Shown here: positions 51,391 to 59,920 of the stretch, piece by piece | Layout of the letters: every line of letters begins with the position of its first letter | Numbering within the stretch: position 1 is the stretch's first letter | Source: Micromonospora_J zhanjiangensis | GTDB taxonomy: Bacteria; Actinomycetota; Actinomycetes; Mycobacteriales; Micromonosporaceae | NCBI RefSeq assembly: GCF_042650605.1 | Contig: NZ_JBHSBN010000016.1 | Span: 62,001-126,000 of the forward strand | DNA: 64,000 nt | Direction: 5' to 3' | The notes under the pieces: model-generated | Told to the model about the DNA's origin: nothing | What the model saw: the letters and a program-made list of their open reading frames with translations, nothing else | Databases searched by the model: none | Made by a program: the position numbers and the translations under genes

Positions 51391-51795
51391 TCAGGCGCGC
51401 GCCTTGCGGGTGTCGCGGGCGTTGGCCTTGCGGATCGCCTCGACCAGCTCCGACTTGGTCATCCGGGACCGGCCGGTGATGTCGAGCTTCTTGGCCACGT
51501 CCATCAGGTGCTGCTTGCTGGCGTTCGTGTCGACGCCCTCGGCGGTCTTCCCCGAGTTGGTCGGGCGCTTGCGGGCCGCCTGCTTGTCGCTCGGGCCCTT
51601 GCGACCGTTCGCCTTCGGTTCCCAGTGGTCGCCGACCTTCTCGAACGAGTGCTTCACCGCGGCGAAGGCGGTGCGGTGCGCGCGCTCCCCCTCGCCGTAG
51701 GAGTCGACCGCGGAGTCGTGCGCCTCCGCCCAGGTGTCCTGCGCCTTCTTCGGCGACCGCTGCAGGGTGCTGGGCATCTCCTTACGCGCCGGCAT
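51391..51795 (-). CDS. ChaB-domain protein with Rho N-terminal-like SAP motif
   Basis: 134 residues. MPSTLQRSPKKAQDTWAEAHDSAVDSYGEGERAHRTAFAAVKHSFEKVGDHWEPK is a ChaB domain (residues 7-62). A lysine-rich linker and a Rho-N/SAP-like helix (NASKQHLMDVAKKLDITGRSRMTKSELVEAIRKAN) follow, suggesting nucleic-acid binding. ATG 51795 has AAGGAG 7 bases upstream. In actinomycetes such genes belong to general-stress regulons; no matching sigma site was found here. Confidence 0.85.
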   Translation of the reverse strand: MPARKEMPSTLQRSPKKAQDTWAEAHDSAVDSYGEGERAHRTAFAAVKHSFEKVGDHWEPKANGRKGPSDKQAARKRPTNSGKTAEGVDTNASKQHLMDVAKKLDITGRSRMTKSELVEAIRKANARDTRKARA

Positions 51796-51997
51796 CTCGT
51801 GCTCCTTCCGGTAGTCCTCGACTCGTTCCTGCCCAGCGAACGCGCCCGGCAAACCGGACGAGTCGACCGGCCGGGCGGGCGGTCCACCGGCGTCCGGATG
51901 CCGTCGTGAAGCGGGACGGCCAGCGGACGGAACGACGGTCGGCGAGGATGGAGGACATGAGCGAGCGAACCGGCCGGCACCGCGGCGGGTGGCCGGC

Positions 51998-53095
51998 ATG
52001 ACGATCCTCACCGTGGTCGCCGGATCGTCCAGCCTGCACCTGGCCTACGTGCGCGACGGCCGGGTCACCGACCGGCTGGACCGGTCCGAACCGCCCGGCA
52101 CGGCCGGTGCCGACGAGCCGACGCGGGAGTTCATCGCCGGGCACGAGCCGCCCCGGGCGGTCGGTCACCGGCTGGTGCACGGTGGGGATCTGGTCACCGC
52201 ACCGACGCCCGTGGACGACCGGCTGCGGACCGCGTTGGACGGGCTGACCACGCTCGCCCCGCTGCACCTGCCGCCCGCGTTGCACCTGCTGGACGCGATC
52301 CGCGGCCAACTGCCCGACGTGCCGCAGGTGCTCTGTCCGGACACCGCCTTCCACGCCGACCTGCCCGAGCAGGCCGCCACCTACCCGCTGCCGGCACCGT
52401 GGCGCGAGCGGTGGGGACTGCGCCGGTACGGCTTCCACGGGCTGTCCTACGCGTACGCCCTGGGTCGGGCCGCCGACCTGCTCGGCCGGCCCGCGGCCGA
52501 GCTGTCCCTGGTGCTGGCGCACCTGGGCGGCGGCGCGTCGGTGTGCGCGGTCCGGGACGGCCGCAGCGTGGACACCTCGATGGGGTTCACCCCGCTGGAC
52601 GGCGTGCCGATGACCAGGCGCTCCGGCGCGGTCGACCCCGGCCTGCTGCTCTGGCTGCTGGACGGCCGGCTCGACCGGGACGAGCTCGACGACGGGCTCA
52701 ACCACCGGTCCGGGCTGCTCGGCCTCTCCGGCGGCCGGTCCGACGACACCCGCGACCTGGTCGCCGCCGCGCCCGACGACCCGGCCGCCGCGCTGGCCAT
52801 GGCGGTCTACATCCATCGGGTACGCCGCGAGCTGGCCGCCGCCGCGACCAGCCTGGACCGGCTGGACGGCATCGTGTTCACCGGTGAGATCGGCTGGGAC
52901 CAGCCGGAGGTGCGCGACGGGGTGTGCGCCGGGCTGGGTCTGCTCGGCGTGGTGCCGCCCGGCGGGGGCAATCGGGACACCGACGCGGTCGTGTCGGCCC
53001 CCGGCGCCCGGGTGCCGGTGCTGGTCGTCGAGCCGCGCGAGGAGTTGCAGGTGGCCGTCGAGACCGCCGCCGCACTGGCCGGCGGGGCGTCCTGA
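51998..53095 (+). CDS. ackA: Divergent acetate kinase-family protein
   Basis: A 365-residue ASKHA-fold kinase, shorter than typical AckA (about 400). Family motifs kept: GHRLVHGGD, CPDTAFHADLP, RRYGFHGLSYAYAL, HLGGGASVCAVRDGRSVDTSMGFTPLDG. Differences: the N-terminal NAGSSSLK reads VVAGSSSLHL (Asn and Lys replaced), and the adenosine segment TGGIGEN reads TGEIGWD. No phosphotransacetylase or phosphoketolase neighbours are present. Acetate/propionate kinase activity is plausible but the substituted residues make it uncertain. Confidence 0.8.
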   Translation: MTILTVVAGSSSLHLAYVRDGRVTDRLDRSEPPGTAGADEPTREFIAGHEPPRAVGHRLVHGGDLVTAPTPVDDRLRTALDGLTTLAPLHLPPALHLLDAIRGQLPDVPQVLCPDTAFHADLPEQAATYPLPAPWRERWGLRRYGFHGLSYAYALGRAADLLGRPAAELSLVLAHLGGGASVCAVRDGRSVDTSMGFTPLDGVPMTRRSGAVDPGLLLWLLDGRLDRDELDDGLNHRSGLLGLSGGRSDDTRDLVAAAPDDPAAALAMAVYIHRVRRELAAAATSLDRLDGIVFTGEIGWDQPEVRDGVCAGLGLLGVVPPGGGNRDTDAVVSAPGARVPVLVVEPREELQVAVETAAALAGGAS

Positions 53096-53204
53096 CCCGC
53101 CCGTCGGCGTTTGCGGCCGTCGGTCGTTGGAGAAAGCGGACGGGTTACGAAAACCTCGCGGATCGGAAACACCCGACGGGGACCAGGCCGGCACAGGGAG
53201 GCAC

Positions 53205-53870
53205 ATGATGCGGCGATGGTTGCGGGATCACGGGCTGACGGTGGCCATGCTCGGCGCGTTCGTGATCTTCCTCGGGTTGCAGGCGTTCTTCGGCTGGCGG
53301 ACGCACAACGAGGAACTCGCCGAGTACGGCCGGCCGGCCCAGTCGCTGCTGACGTACCTGCACAGCGGGCATTTCTTCGAGGCGGTCTTCGAGAACTGGG
53401 AGTCGGAGTTCCTGCAGATGGGCGGGTACGTCCTGCTCACCGCGTACCTGGTGCAGCGCGGGTCGGCCGAGTCCAAGCCGGTGGACCAGGAGGACCGGCC
53501 GGACGACCGGGCCGAGCAGGCGACCCCGGACTCGCCCTGGCCGGCGCGGGTCGGCGGCCCGGCGCTGGTGCTCTACCGCAACAGCCTGGCCATCGCGCTG
53601 CTGTTGATCTTCGCCGGTTCGTTCGTCGGGCACCTGCTCGGCGGCACGGCCGCCTACAACGAGGAGCAGATGCTGTCCAGCGGGGCCCCGCCGATCAGTG
53701 CCTGGGAGTTCCTCGGCACCAACGACTTCTGGTTCCAGTCGATGCAGAACTGGCAGAGCGAGTTCCTCGCCGTCGGCGCGCTGATCGTGCTGAGCATCGT
53801 GCTGCGCCAGCACGGGTCGCCCGAGTCGAAACCGGTCACCGCACCGCACGCCCTGACCGGGTCGAGCTGA
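53205..53870 (+). CDS. DUF6766-type membrane protein with internal duplication
   Basis: 221 residues with four spans. Two halves repeat the same plan: a span, then HNEELAEYG...LHSGHFFEAVFENWESEFLQMGGYVLLTAYLVQRGSAESKP in the first. The second half has AYNEEQML...LGTNDFWFQSMQNWQSEFLAVGALIVLSIVLRQHGSPESKP. NWxSEFL and GSxESKP are the shared marks. ATG 53205 follows AGGGAGG. It probably arose by gene duplication and fusion; function unknown, often near stress genes. Confidence 0.75.
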   Translation: MMRRWLRDHGLTVAMLGAFVIFLGLQAFFGWRTHNEELAEYGRPAQSLLTYLHSGHFFEAVFENWESEFLQMGGYVLLTAYLVQRGSAESKPVDQEDRPDDRAEQATPDSPWPARVGGPALVLYRNSLAIALLLIFAGSFVGHLLGGTAAYNEEQMLSSGAPPISAWEFLGTNDFWFQSMQNWQSEFLAVGALIVLSIVLRQHGSPESKPVTAPHALTGSS

Positions 53871-53887
53871 CCGGCGGCGCGGTCAGC

Positions 53888-53992
53888 CGGTCGGACGGTC
53901 GGACCGACCACGTCGAGGTCGGGTTCGTTCCGCAACCGTCGCAGCAGGGCCGTGCCGACGTTTCCGGTCGCCCCGGTGACCACTATTCGCAT
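53888..53992 (-). pseudogene. 5' fragment of an NAD(P)-dependent epimerase gene
   Basis: From ATG 53992 the frame reads MRIVVTGATGNVGTALLRRL then RNEPDLDVVGPTVRP, an unmistakable Rossmann start. Homology then ends where the convergent DUF6766 gene begins. Only about 35 of some 300 residues remain, so the rest was deleted when the neighbouring sequence was joined here. Confidence 0.7.
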
Positions 53993-54022
53993 GGGTTGGC
54001 CCTACCCGCACCGGCGCCCGCC

Positions 54023-54385
54023 ATGCGACCGGACGGGCGTTTGTCCGGTGGAACGTCGGGTATCGCGATGGCGATGTCCGGCCTGCGGCAGATCACCAAG
54101 CCGCTCGGGCTGATCGAGGCGACCCCGCCGGAGGCCGTGCTGCGCGGAGCCGCTCCCCGCCTGCTCCGCCGGGTCCCGCCGGAGCGGCGTCCGATCGAGC
54201 TGGTGCACAACGCGTACGGCATCGCGGGTGGGGTCGTCTTCGGCACGCTGCCCCGGCCGGTGCGCCGGCGACCCTGGGCGGGCCCGACCTACGGCCTGCT
54301 GATCTGGGCGAGCGAGCGCGGCCCACCACCCGAGCGGGCGGCTCGGGTGGGAGATCGCTCACTTTTCGGCCTCTCGGCAGGGTGA
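54023..54385 (+). pseudogene. Probably truncated membrane-protein gene of unknown (DUF1440-like) type
   Basis: 120 residues, including TKPLGLIEATPPEAVLRGAAPRLLRRVPPERRPIELVHNAYGIAGGVVFGTLPRPVRRRPWAGPTYGLLIW, which looks like a conserved membrane-associated family. After LLIWASE the sequence turns to GPPPERAARVGDRSLFGLSAG, as if an internal stretch was lost. The start (ATG 54023 or later) is uncertain. The neighbouring epimerase fragment supports decay of this locus. Confidence 0.45.
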
Positions 54386-54691
54386 ACGCCGGCCGTCGAC
54401 CACTGATCATGGCGGTTCGGTCGGGTATGTTTTCCCGGTGGGCACGCCGGATCACGACCCGCTCACCGGTCCGGCCGTGGCCGGCGTTTGCCAACGTCGG
54501 GGAACGGGCACGAAGGGTCCAGCATTCGCCTTCCCGTACCGTGACCTCCCCCGCGACACACCACGAACGGTCGATCGAATCCGGACTTCCCGGGCAACCG
54601 GTGCCCGGCTTCGGCGTCCCCGAAACCCCGTACCGTCGATGATGTCCGGCCCGGTGGGTGACCCTCGGCACCGGCCCAGCAGGAGGCGTTG
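54386..54691. other. Intergenic region without a supported gene
   Basis: 306 bases between the decayed membrane gene and the acyltransferase. Short open frames exist but none has a ribosome-binding site plus sensible composition. AGGAGG at 54681-54686 belongs to the next gene. No clear hairpin or operator was found. Confidence 0.6.
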
Positions 54692-56470
54692 ATGAGCGTC
54701 GTCGCACCGGGTTCGCCCGTCGTCGCGTCCACCGATTCCGTCCCGCCGGTCGACCCCGCCACGCCGGCCACCGCCACCGCCGGCGTCGCCACCAAGCCCC
54801 GCGACCGCGACCGTTACCTGGACATGTGGCGCGCGCTGGCCCTGGTAAGGGTGGTCGCCTACCACGTGTTCGGCTGGATCTGGCTCACCGTCCTGTTCCC
54901 CGCGATGGGGCTGATGTTCGCCCTCGCCGGCTCACTGATGGCCAGTTCGTTGGACCGGGCCGGGTCACGCTCGGTCGGGCGTCGGCTGCGCCGGCTGCTT
55001 CCGCCGCTGTGGGCGTTCGGCGCGGTGGCGTTGACCGTGCTGTTCGTGACCGGCTGGGGACCGGCCCCGTCGGCCCGGCTCGGCTGGGGCGAACTGGCCT
55101 GGTGGGCCTTCCCCGCCCGGACGCCCCCGGTGGGCAGCCAGCACTGGGCCTGGGCCTACAACTCGGTCCTGTGGTACATCGTCACCTACCTCTGGCTGGT
55201 GGTGCTGTCGCCGGCCCTGTTGGCGCTGTTCCGGCGCTGGCCGTGGCCGACCCTGATCGCCGGGCTCGCCCTGCCGGCCCTGTTCCTGTTCCAGGTGGTG
55301 CAGGTCGGCGGCTACTTCAACGAGCAGGCCACCAACGTCTCCACGTACGTGGGTCTGTGGATGCTGGGCTTCGCGCACCACGACGGCCTGCTGCGGCGGA
55401 TCCCGGCCCGGCGGTACGCCGGCATGGTCGGCGCGCTCGCGGTGACCGGGGCCGTCTGGGTGGTCATCTCCGCGCTCGCCCACGGCAGCTACGACCTGAA
55501 CCGGATCCCGGTCGGCAACACCCTGTGGTCGGCGGCCTTCGTGGCGACCGTGCTGCGGTTCCGGCCCCGGCTCGACTGGATCGGCCGGGTTCGCCCGCTG
55601 GCCCGGATCATCGAGCTGCTCAACGCCCGCGCGGTCACCGTCTACCTGTGGCACCTGCCGCTCGCCATGATCCTCTCGTCGTTGCTCGCCCCGGTCACCA
55701 TCAATTCGTTCACCGCCCAGGTGGCCATCCGGCTCACCGGGGTGTGGCTGCTCACCGCGGCGGCGGTGGCCCTGTTCGGCTGGGTGGAGGACCTGGCCGC
55801 CCGCCGGACACCCGCCCTGCTGCCCCCGTCCGCCGAACCGCCCCGCGTCGCGGCGAAGCGCGCCGCCGGGCCGGTGGCCGGGTCCACCACCGTCGGGGAG
55901 GTGGCACCGACCCTCCGACGGCCGGTGAACCGGTGGCACCTGGGAATGGTCACGTTGGTGGTGACCCTGGCGTTCAGCCTGGCGTACACGGCGGTGCACG
56001 TGTCGCCCAGCTCGGCGACGACCCAGAGCCAGGGCCGTCAACCGCAACACGAGGTGGCCCACTACGTCTCGGACCTGCTGCTGGTCCTGGACGACGCGTC
56101 CGCGCCCGGCCTGCCCGACCGGAGCACCGCGATCGAGCCGGGCACGGTGAGCGTGAACGGCGAGAGCTATCCGCACGCCGTGGTGGCGCCCACCCCCAAC
56201 CGGCTGCGCGTCCACCCGCCGGCCGGCTGCGACCGGCTGCGGGCGGTGGCCGGGATCGGCGACACCGACAGCGAACGGATCCGGGTGACCTTCGCGGTCC
56301 GGGTGGACGGCGTGACCGTGTACGACTCCGGTCCGCTGCGGACCACCGACGCGCCCGCGAACGTCGACGTGGAACTGCCCGGCGCGAGCACGGTCGACCT
56401 GATCAGCGTCAGCGCCCGGGGCACCGCCTCGGCGATCTGGGCGGACGCCCGCTTCGTCTGCGCCGCCTGA
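54692..56470 (+). CDS. Acyltransferase-3 membrane protein with C-terminal NPCBM domain
   Basis: 592 residues. The N-terminal 50 are cytosolic. RDRYLDMWRALALVRVVAYHVFGWIW is the acyltransferase-3 start with the catalytic His near residue 59. About ten spans run to residue 375, including VYLWHLPLAMIL. A further span (MVTLVVTLAFSLAYTAV) leads to an exported NPCBM-like carbohydrate-binding domain (residues about 470-592: RLRVHPPAGCDRLRAVAGIGD, RVTFAVRVDGVTVYDSG). It likely O-acylates an extracellular glycan that the NPCBM domain recognises. ATG 54692 has AGGAGG 5 bases upstream. Confidence 0.85.
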   Translation: MSVVAPGSPVVASTDSVPPVDPATPATATAGVATKPRDRDRYLDMWRALALVRVVAYHVFGWIWLTVLFPAMGLMFALAGSLMASSLDRAGSRSVGRRLRRLLPPLWAFGAVALTVLFVTGWGPAPSARLGWGELAWWAFPARTPPVGSQHWAWAYNSVLWYIVTYLWLVVLSPALLALFRRWPWPTLIAGLALPALFLFQVVQVGGYFNEQATNVSTYVGLWMLGFAHHDGLLRRIPARRYAGMVGALAVTGAVWVVISALAHGSYDLNRIPVGNTLWSAAFVATVLRFRPRLDWIGRVRPLARIIELLNARAVTVYLWHLPLAMILSSLLAPVTINSFTAQVAIRLTGVWLLTAAAVALFGWVEDLAARRTPALLPPSAEPPRVAAKRAAGPVAGSTTVGEVAPTLRRPVNRWHLGMVTLVVTLAFSLAYTAVHVSPSSATTQSQGRQPQHEVAHYVSDLLLVLDDASAPGLPDRSTAIEPGTVSVNGESYPHAVVAPTPNRLRVHPPAGCDRLRAVAGIGDTDSERIRVTFAVRVDGVTVYDSGPLRTTDAPANVDVELPGASTVDLISVSARGTASAIWADARFVCAA

Positions 56471-56596
56471 CCCCGACCCGCCGGGCTGGCCGCCCGACCC
56501 CGACCGGCACCCGCCGACCCCGGCCCGCCGGGCTGGCACCGACCGGACAACCGCCTCGCCAGGCTCCCGTCTCCCACCGCAGGGGGACCGACGCGG

Positions 56597-57199
56597 TCAG
56601 GCCGGGGCCGGATGGCCGGGCCGGTCGGACCGGGCCAGGTCGAGCAGTTCGTCGACCGACCACTGGTCGTAGGCGTGTTCGCCGTACCTCACCGCCAGCA
56701 CCCGGCCGTCGCCGTCGATCAGGAAGTCGGCCGGCAGGCCGAGCCGACCGTTCTCCTGCCGCAGCGACGGCAGTGGTTTGCGGCGGCGCAGCACGGCCGG
56801 CAGGTCGAGCACGATCGCGCGCAGGACGGTCGCCCAGACCCGGGGGTCGAGCAGGGCCCGGCGGTGTGCCTCGACGCCGAACTCCCGGTAGAGCCGCCTG
56901 GCCGGGTCGGCGACGACGGCGAACGGCAGGTCGTCGGTGTGCTCGCGCAGCTCCGCGGCGTCGGAGTGGAACACCACCACCTCCCGGACACCGGCCGCCT
57001 CGATCTCGTCGTGCCGGCGGACGATCGAGCGCAGGTGCAGGTTGCAGATCGGGCAGCCGGCGAACCGCCGGAACTGCAGGTGCACCAGCCGGCCCGGATC
57101 CGGCACGGGCACCCGGCCACCGCCGACCGTGTCCAGCTCCCGACCGGTGACCGTCCGGCCGACCGCCCAGCGCGTGCCGTGTCGTCGAGTCGTCGACAT
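56597..57199 (-). CDS. AhpC/TSA-family peroxiredoxin-like protein
   Basis: A 200-residue thioredoxin-fold protein. VHLQFRRFAGCPICNLHLRSIVRRHDEIEAAGVREVVVFHS shows the active-site CPIC, and a C-terminal LPADFLIDGDGRVLAVRYGEHAYDQWSVDELL completes the fold. The extra C-terminal region (LDPRVWATVLRAIV) is shared by actinobacterial AhpC-like-2 proteins. ATG 57199 follows GGGGGAGG. The promoter region carries repeated GCGTACG..GTAC sites, suggesting TetR-type control. Confidence 0.82.
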   Translation of the reverse strand: MSTTRRHGTRWAVGRTVTGRELDTVGGGRVPVPDPGRLVHLQFRRFAGCPICNLHLRSIVRRHDEIEAAGVREVVVFHSDAAELREHTDDLPFAVVADPARRLYREFGVEAHRRALLDPRVWATVLRAIVLDLPAVLRRRKPLPSLRQENGRLGLPADFLIDGDGRVLAVRYGEHAYDQWSVDELLDLARSDRPGHPAPA

Positions 57200-57218
57200 G
57201 GATCGTCCTCCCCCGTTA

Positions 57219-57263
57219 GCGTACGTTGTACTCCTACAGGGAGGATATGAGCGTACGCCGTAC
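57219..57263. promoter_or_regulatory. Direct repeats GCGTACGTTGTAC / GCGTACGCCGTAC in a divergent promoter
   Basis: Two 13-base copies (57219-57231 and 57251-57263) differ at two positions and contain GTAC-rich half-sites as in TetR-family operators. The second copy lies inside the first codons of a short plus-strand frame. No TetR gene is adjacent; an ancestral one may have been lost. Confidence 0.5.
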
Positions 57264-57348
57264 ACCGTCAAGGGATGTCGGTGCGCTCCGGTTGCCGGTC
57301 GTCCGCGGCCGCCTGGTCCTCATCCTGGCGCTGAACCTGGTGGTCTGA
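57247..57348 (+). CDS. 33-residue open frame with strong RBS, possibly a regulator remnant
   Basis: ATG 57247 follows GGGAGGAT. The peptide is MSVRRTPSRDVGALRLPVVR plus 13 mostly hydrophobic residues, ending LNLVV. MSVRRTPSRD looks like the N terminus of a TetR regulator, which would suit the flanking operator-like repeats, but the rest does not continue that family. It may be a deletion remnant or a leaderless micropeptide. Weak call. Confidence 0.3.
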   Translation: MSVRRTPSRDVGALRLPVVRGRLVLILALNLVV

Positions 57349-57547
57349 CCGGCCGGCTCGCCGAGGCCGAGGCGGCACGGCTCGCCGGGCCGACGTCCCG
57401 GGATCCGCCGACGGACCCGCCCGGGCGCCCGGATCGGTACGCTGTCCGGATGCCGCCCCTCCCGGTCGCCGACACCCGGCGCCCCGCCGGCGCGACCGGT
57501 CGGTCGGCGATCGGCGCGGCCGGTCCCCGGCCCGGTGGGCGGCGCGG

Positions 57548-58186
57548 GTGATAGTCGACTCCCCCGCGCCGCAGAACCCGCCCGACGGCTGGCGCGCCGA
57601 CGCGACCGCCGACGACCGGTTGTCCGCCGACGTCGAGGCCGCGCAGGGCGGGGACGAGCAGGCGTTCCGGCGGTTGTACCGGGCCGTCCAACCGCCGCTG
57701 CTGCGCTACCTGTACGGGCTGGTCGGCGACGACGCCGAGGACGTCGCGGCCGAGGCGTGGCTGCAGATCGCCCGCGACCTCGGCGGCTTCCGGGGCGACT
57801 ACACCGGCTTCCGGCGGTGGGCCGCCACCATCGCCCGCAACCGGGCGATGGACCACGCGCGGCGGATGCGCCGACGACCGAGCGTCTCGGTGCCGGTCGA
57901 GTCGCTCGAACGGCTCGCCGACAACGCCGACACCGCCAGCCTCGCGGTCGGCGCGATGAGCACGGCGGCCGCGTTGGAGCTGGTGGCCTCGCTGCCCCGG
58001 GACCAGGCCGAGGCGGTGCTGCTGCGGGCCATCATGGGGCTCGACGCCAGGTCGGCCGGCGAGGTGCTCGGCAAGCGACCGGGCGCGGTGCGCACCGCGG
58101 CGCACCGCGGGCTGCGCCGCCTCGCCGCGCAGTTGGACCGATCGGCGCAGGACGGCCCGTCCGGGACCGGGCAGGCGTCAGGATGA
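57548..58186 (+). CDS. ECF-type RNA polymerase sigma factor
   Basis: 212 residues. Region 2 is DEQAFRRLYRAVQPPLLRYLYGLVGDDAEDVAAEAWLQIARDLGGFRGDYTGFRRWAATIARNRAMDHARRMRRRP. Region 4 is LELVASLPRDQAEAVLLRAIMGLDARSAGEVLGKRPGAVRTAAHRGLRRLAAQL with its HTH. GTG 57548 is used; the first 30 residues are unconserved. The stop overlaps the start of the next gene (ATGA), which I take as its anti-sigma factor. Confidence 0.88.
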   Translation: MIVDSPAPQNPPDGWRADATADDRLSADVEAAQGGDEQAFRRLYRAVQPPLLRYLYGLVGDDAEDVAAEAWLQIARDLGGFRGDYTGFRRWAATIARNRAMDHARRMRRRPSVSVPVESLERLADNADTASLAVGAMSTAAALELVASLPRDQAEAVLLRAIMGLDARSAGEVLGKRPGAVRTAAHRGLRRLAAQLDRSAQDGPSGTGQASG

Positions 58187-59214
58187 CGAGGTGGGGAGTG
58201 GATCGGTCCGATCCTGATCGGCTGAGCCGGGAGGCGGCCGAGGCGTTGCTGTCCGGCCATCTCGCCGCGACACCGGACGCGAACGGCGCGGCCGGGTTCG
58301 CCGGGGACGCGACCCCGGCCGCCGCCGTGGCGGACCTGCTCGCCCGGGCACGGGGGCCCGCCTGGCTGGACGAACACGCCGGCGAGGAGGCCGCCGTCGC
58401 CGCCTTCCGCGCCGCCCGGGACGCCCCGGCCACGGCGCGGTCCGGACCGACGCCGGACCGGCAGGCCCGGTCGCGGCCGGTGCTCGGCCGGCTGGTTCCG
58501 GCCAAGGTGCTGGCCGTGGCGCTGGCCACCACCGCCGGTGGGGTGGTCCTCGTCGCCGCCACGGCGCCCGGTGACTGGCTGCCGGGCGGACCCGATCCGA
58601 CCACACCGTCGGTGGTCCCGTCCCAGCCGGGCTCGGTCGCGCCGGCACCCGCGCCCACCCGCTCCCCCGACCAGGTCATCCCCGGCACCGGTGGACCGGC
58701 ACCGCGACCGCTCGTCGACCTGTGCCGCGCCTACCTCGCCCTGCCCGCCGACCGGGCCGCCGGGGCGCTGCGCCGCCCGGAGTACGCGCCGCTGGTGCGG
58801 GCGGCCGGCGACAAGCCGGTGCGGGCGTACTGCGCGGCGACGGTCGGCACCGGTCCGACCGGATCGCCGGCCGAGTCGGCCTCGACGCTCGGGACCCAGG
58901 CCGCTCCCGCGACCGAGGTGGCGGACGAGTTCGCCCAGGTGCTGACCGAGGAGACCGCGGCCGGCCGGGTGCAGCAGAAGGAGTCGGACAAGCTGGCCAA
59001 GTCGCTCGCGCAGCTCCGTGACCAGGCCGCCCGGGGCAAACCGGACCAGGTACGCCGGACCGCCGACCGACTGGCCGACGAGATCGCCCGGTACCGCCGG
59101 AACAACACCGTCTCGGCGCAGAGCGCGGACCGGCTCACCGCCGTCCTGCGGCCGTTGGTCGACCCGGTCGCGAACGGTGTCGGGCCGACGGATCCGCCGG
59201 ACGGGAATTCCTGA
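58183..59214 (+). CDS. Putative membrane-anchored anti-sigma factor
   Basis: 343 residues, coupled by ATGA to the ECF sigma gene. The N-terminal cytosolic part (residues 1-100, SREAAEALLSGHLAATP and AAVADLLARARGPAWLDEH) contains no HxxxCxxC zinc motif. One span (VLAVALATTAGGVVLVAATAPG) follows. The external part is Pro-rich, then helical with LVDLCRAYLALPADRAAGALRRPEYAPLVRAAGD and two Cys, and a Lys/Gln-rich coiled segment near residues 255-320. It is assigned by linkage and topology. Confidence 0.75.
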   Translation: MTRWGVDRSDPDRLSREAAEALLSGHLAATPDANGAAGFAGDATPAAAVADLLARARGPAWLDEHAGEEAAVAAFRAARDAPATARSGPTPDRQARSRPVLGRLVPAKVLAVALATTAGGVVLVAATAPGDWLPGGPDPTTPSVVPSQPGSVAPAPAPTRSPDQVIPGTGGPAPRPLVDLCRAYLALPADRAAGALRRPEYAPLVRAAGDKPVRAYCAATVGTGPTGSPAESASTLGTQAAPATEVADEFAQVLTEETAAGRVQQKESDKLAKSLAQLRDQAARGKPDQVRRTADRLADEIARYRRNNTVSAQSADRLTAVLRPLVDPVANGVGPTDPPDGNS

Positions 59215-59368
59215 CCCGGCCCGTCGTCACGGCCGGTGACCGACCGCGTGGCACCGGCCCTCCGGAGCCGGGCCGCTCGCCCTGCGACCCCGACGAACCT
59301 CGGTTAACGTTGCCACCACCTGCGGGAACGGTCGACGCCCGCAAGACGCACGGGTGGAGGAGAATGAC

Positions 59369-59689
59369 GTGGGTGACGCTGTCGTCCGGCAGCAGTTTCT
59401 CGACGACGGCACGGCCGTCATCGAGCTCCGTGGCGAACTGGACCTGGCCATCAACGACGCGCTCCGGGTGCTGCTGGTGGAGACCGTGACCAAGGCGGCA
59501 CCCGCGCGCATCGTGATCGACATGTTGCACGTCAGCTTCGTCGACTCGACCGGCATCGGTGCGCTCGTCGCCGGGTTCAACGCCGCGGAGGAGGCCGGCA
59601 TCGAGTACTCGGTCCGGTCGATGGCGCCGTTCGTCGAACGGCAACTGCGGGTGGTCGGGCTGTACGACCAGTTGGCCCGCCCCGAGTGA
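59369..59689 (+). CDS. STAS-domain anti-sigma factor antagonist
   Basis: 106 residues of SpoIIAA/RsbV type: AVIELRGELDLAINDALRVLL, then ARIVIDMLHVSFVDSTGIGALVAGFNAAEEAG with the Ser in DSTGIG that cognate kinases phosphorylate. GTG 59369 has GGAGG 8 bases upstream; GTG 59354 would remove that spacing. No RsbW-like kinase is nearby, so partners are elsewhere. Confidence 0.87.
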   Translation: MGDAVVRQQFLDDGTAVIELRGELDLAINDALRVLLVETVTKAAPARIVIDMLHVSFVDSTGIGALVAGFNAAEEAGIEYSVRSMAPFVERQLRVVGLYDQLARPE

Positions 59690-59920
59690 GCCGGCGGCGC
59701 CACCTGCTCCATTGATCCGTTTGCCGTCCGAGCCGCCGGGGACCTGACCCCGGCCCGAACCGCCCGGCGTGTGCCGGCCCACCCTGGGCCGGCACGCACC
59801 GTTTTCCGTGACGGAACAACCGCACGACGGGTCGGAGCGGGTGCGCGGTCGGGTCGGCGTCGGCCATGCTGGGGCGATGCTGATGGCGACGAGGCCGGCG
59901 TACCACCGGGTCGGTGCGCG

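Noticed and set aside
54382..54642. 86-codon plus-strand frame after the decayed membrane gene
   Set aside because: No ribosome-binding site, and composition is unlike coding sequence here.
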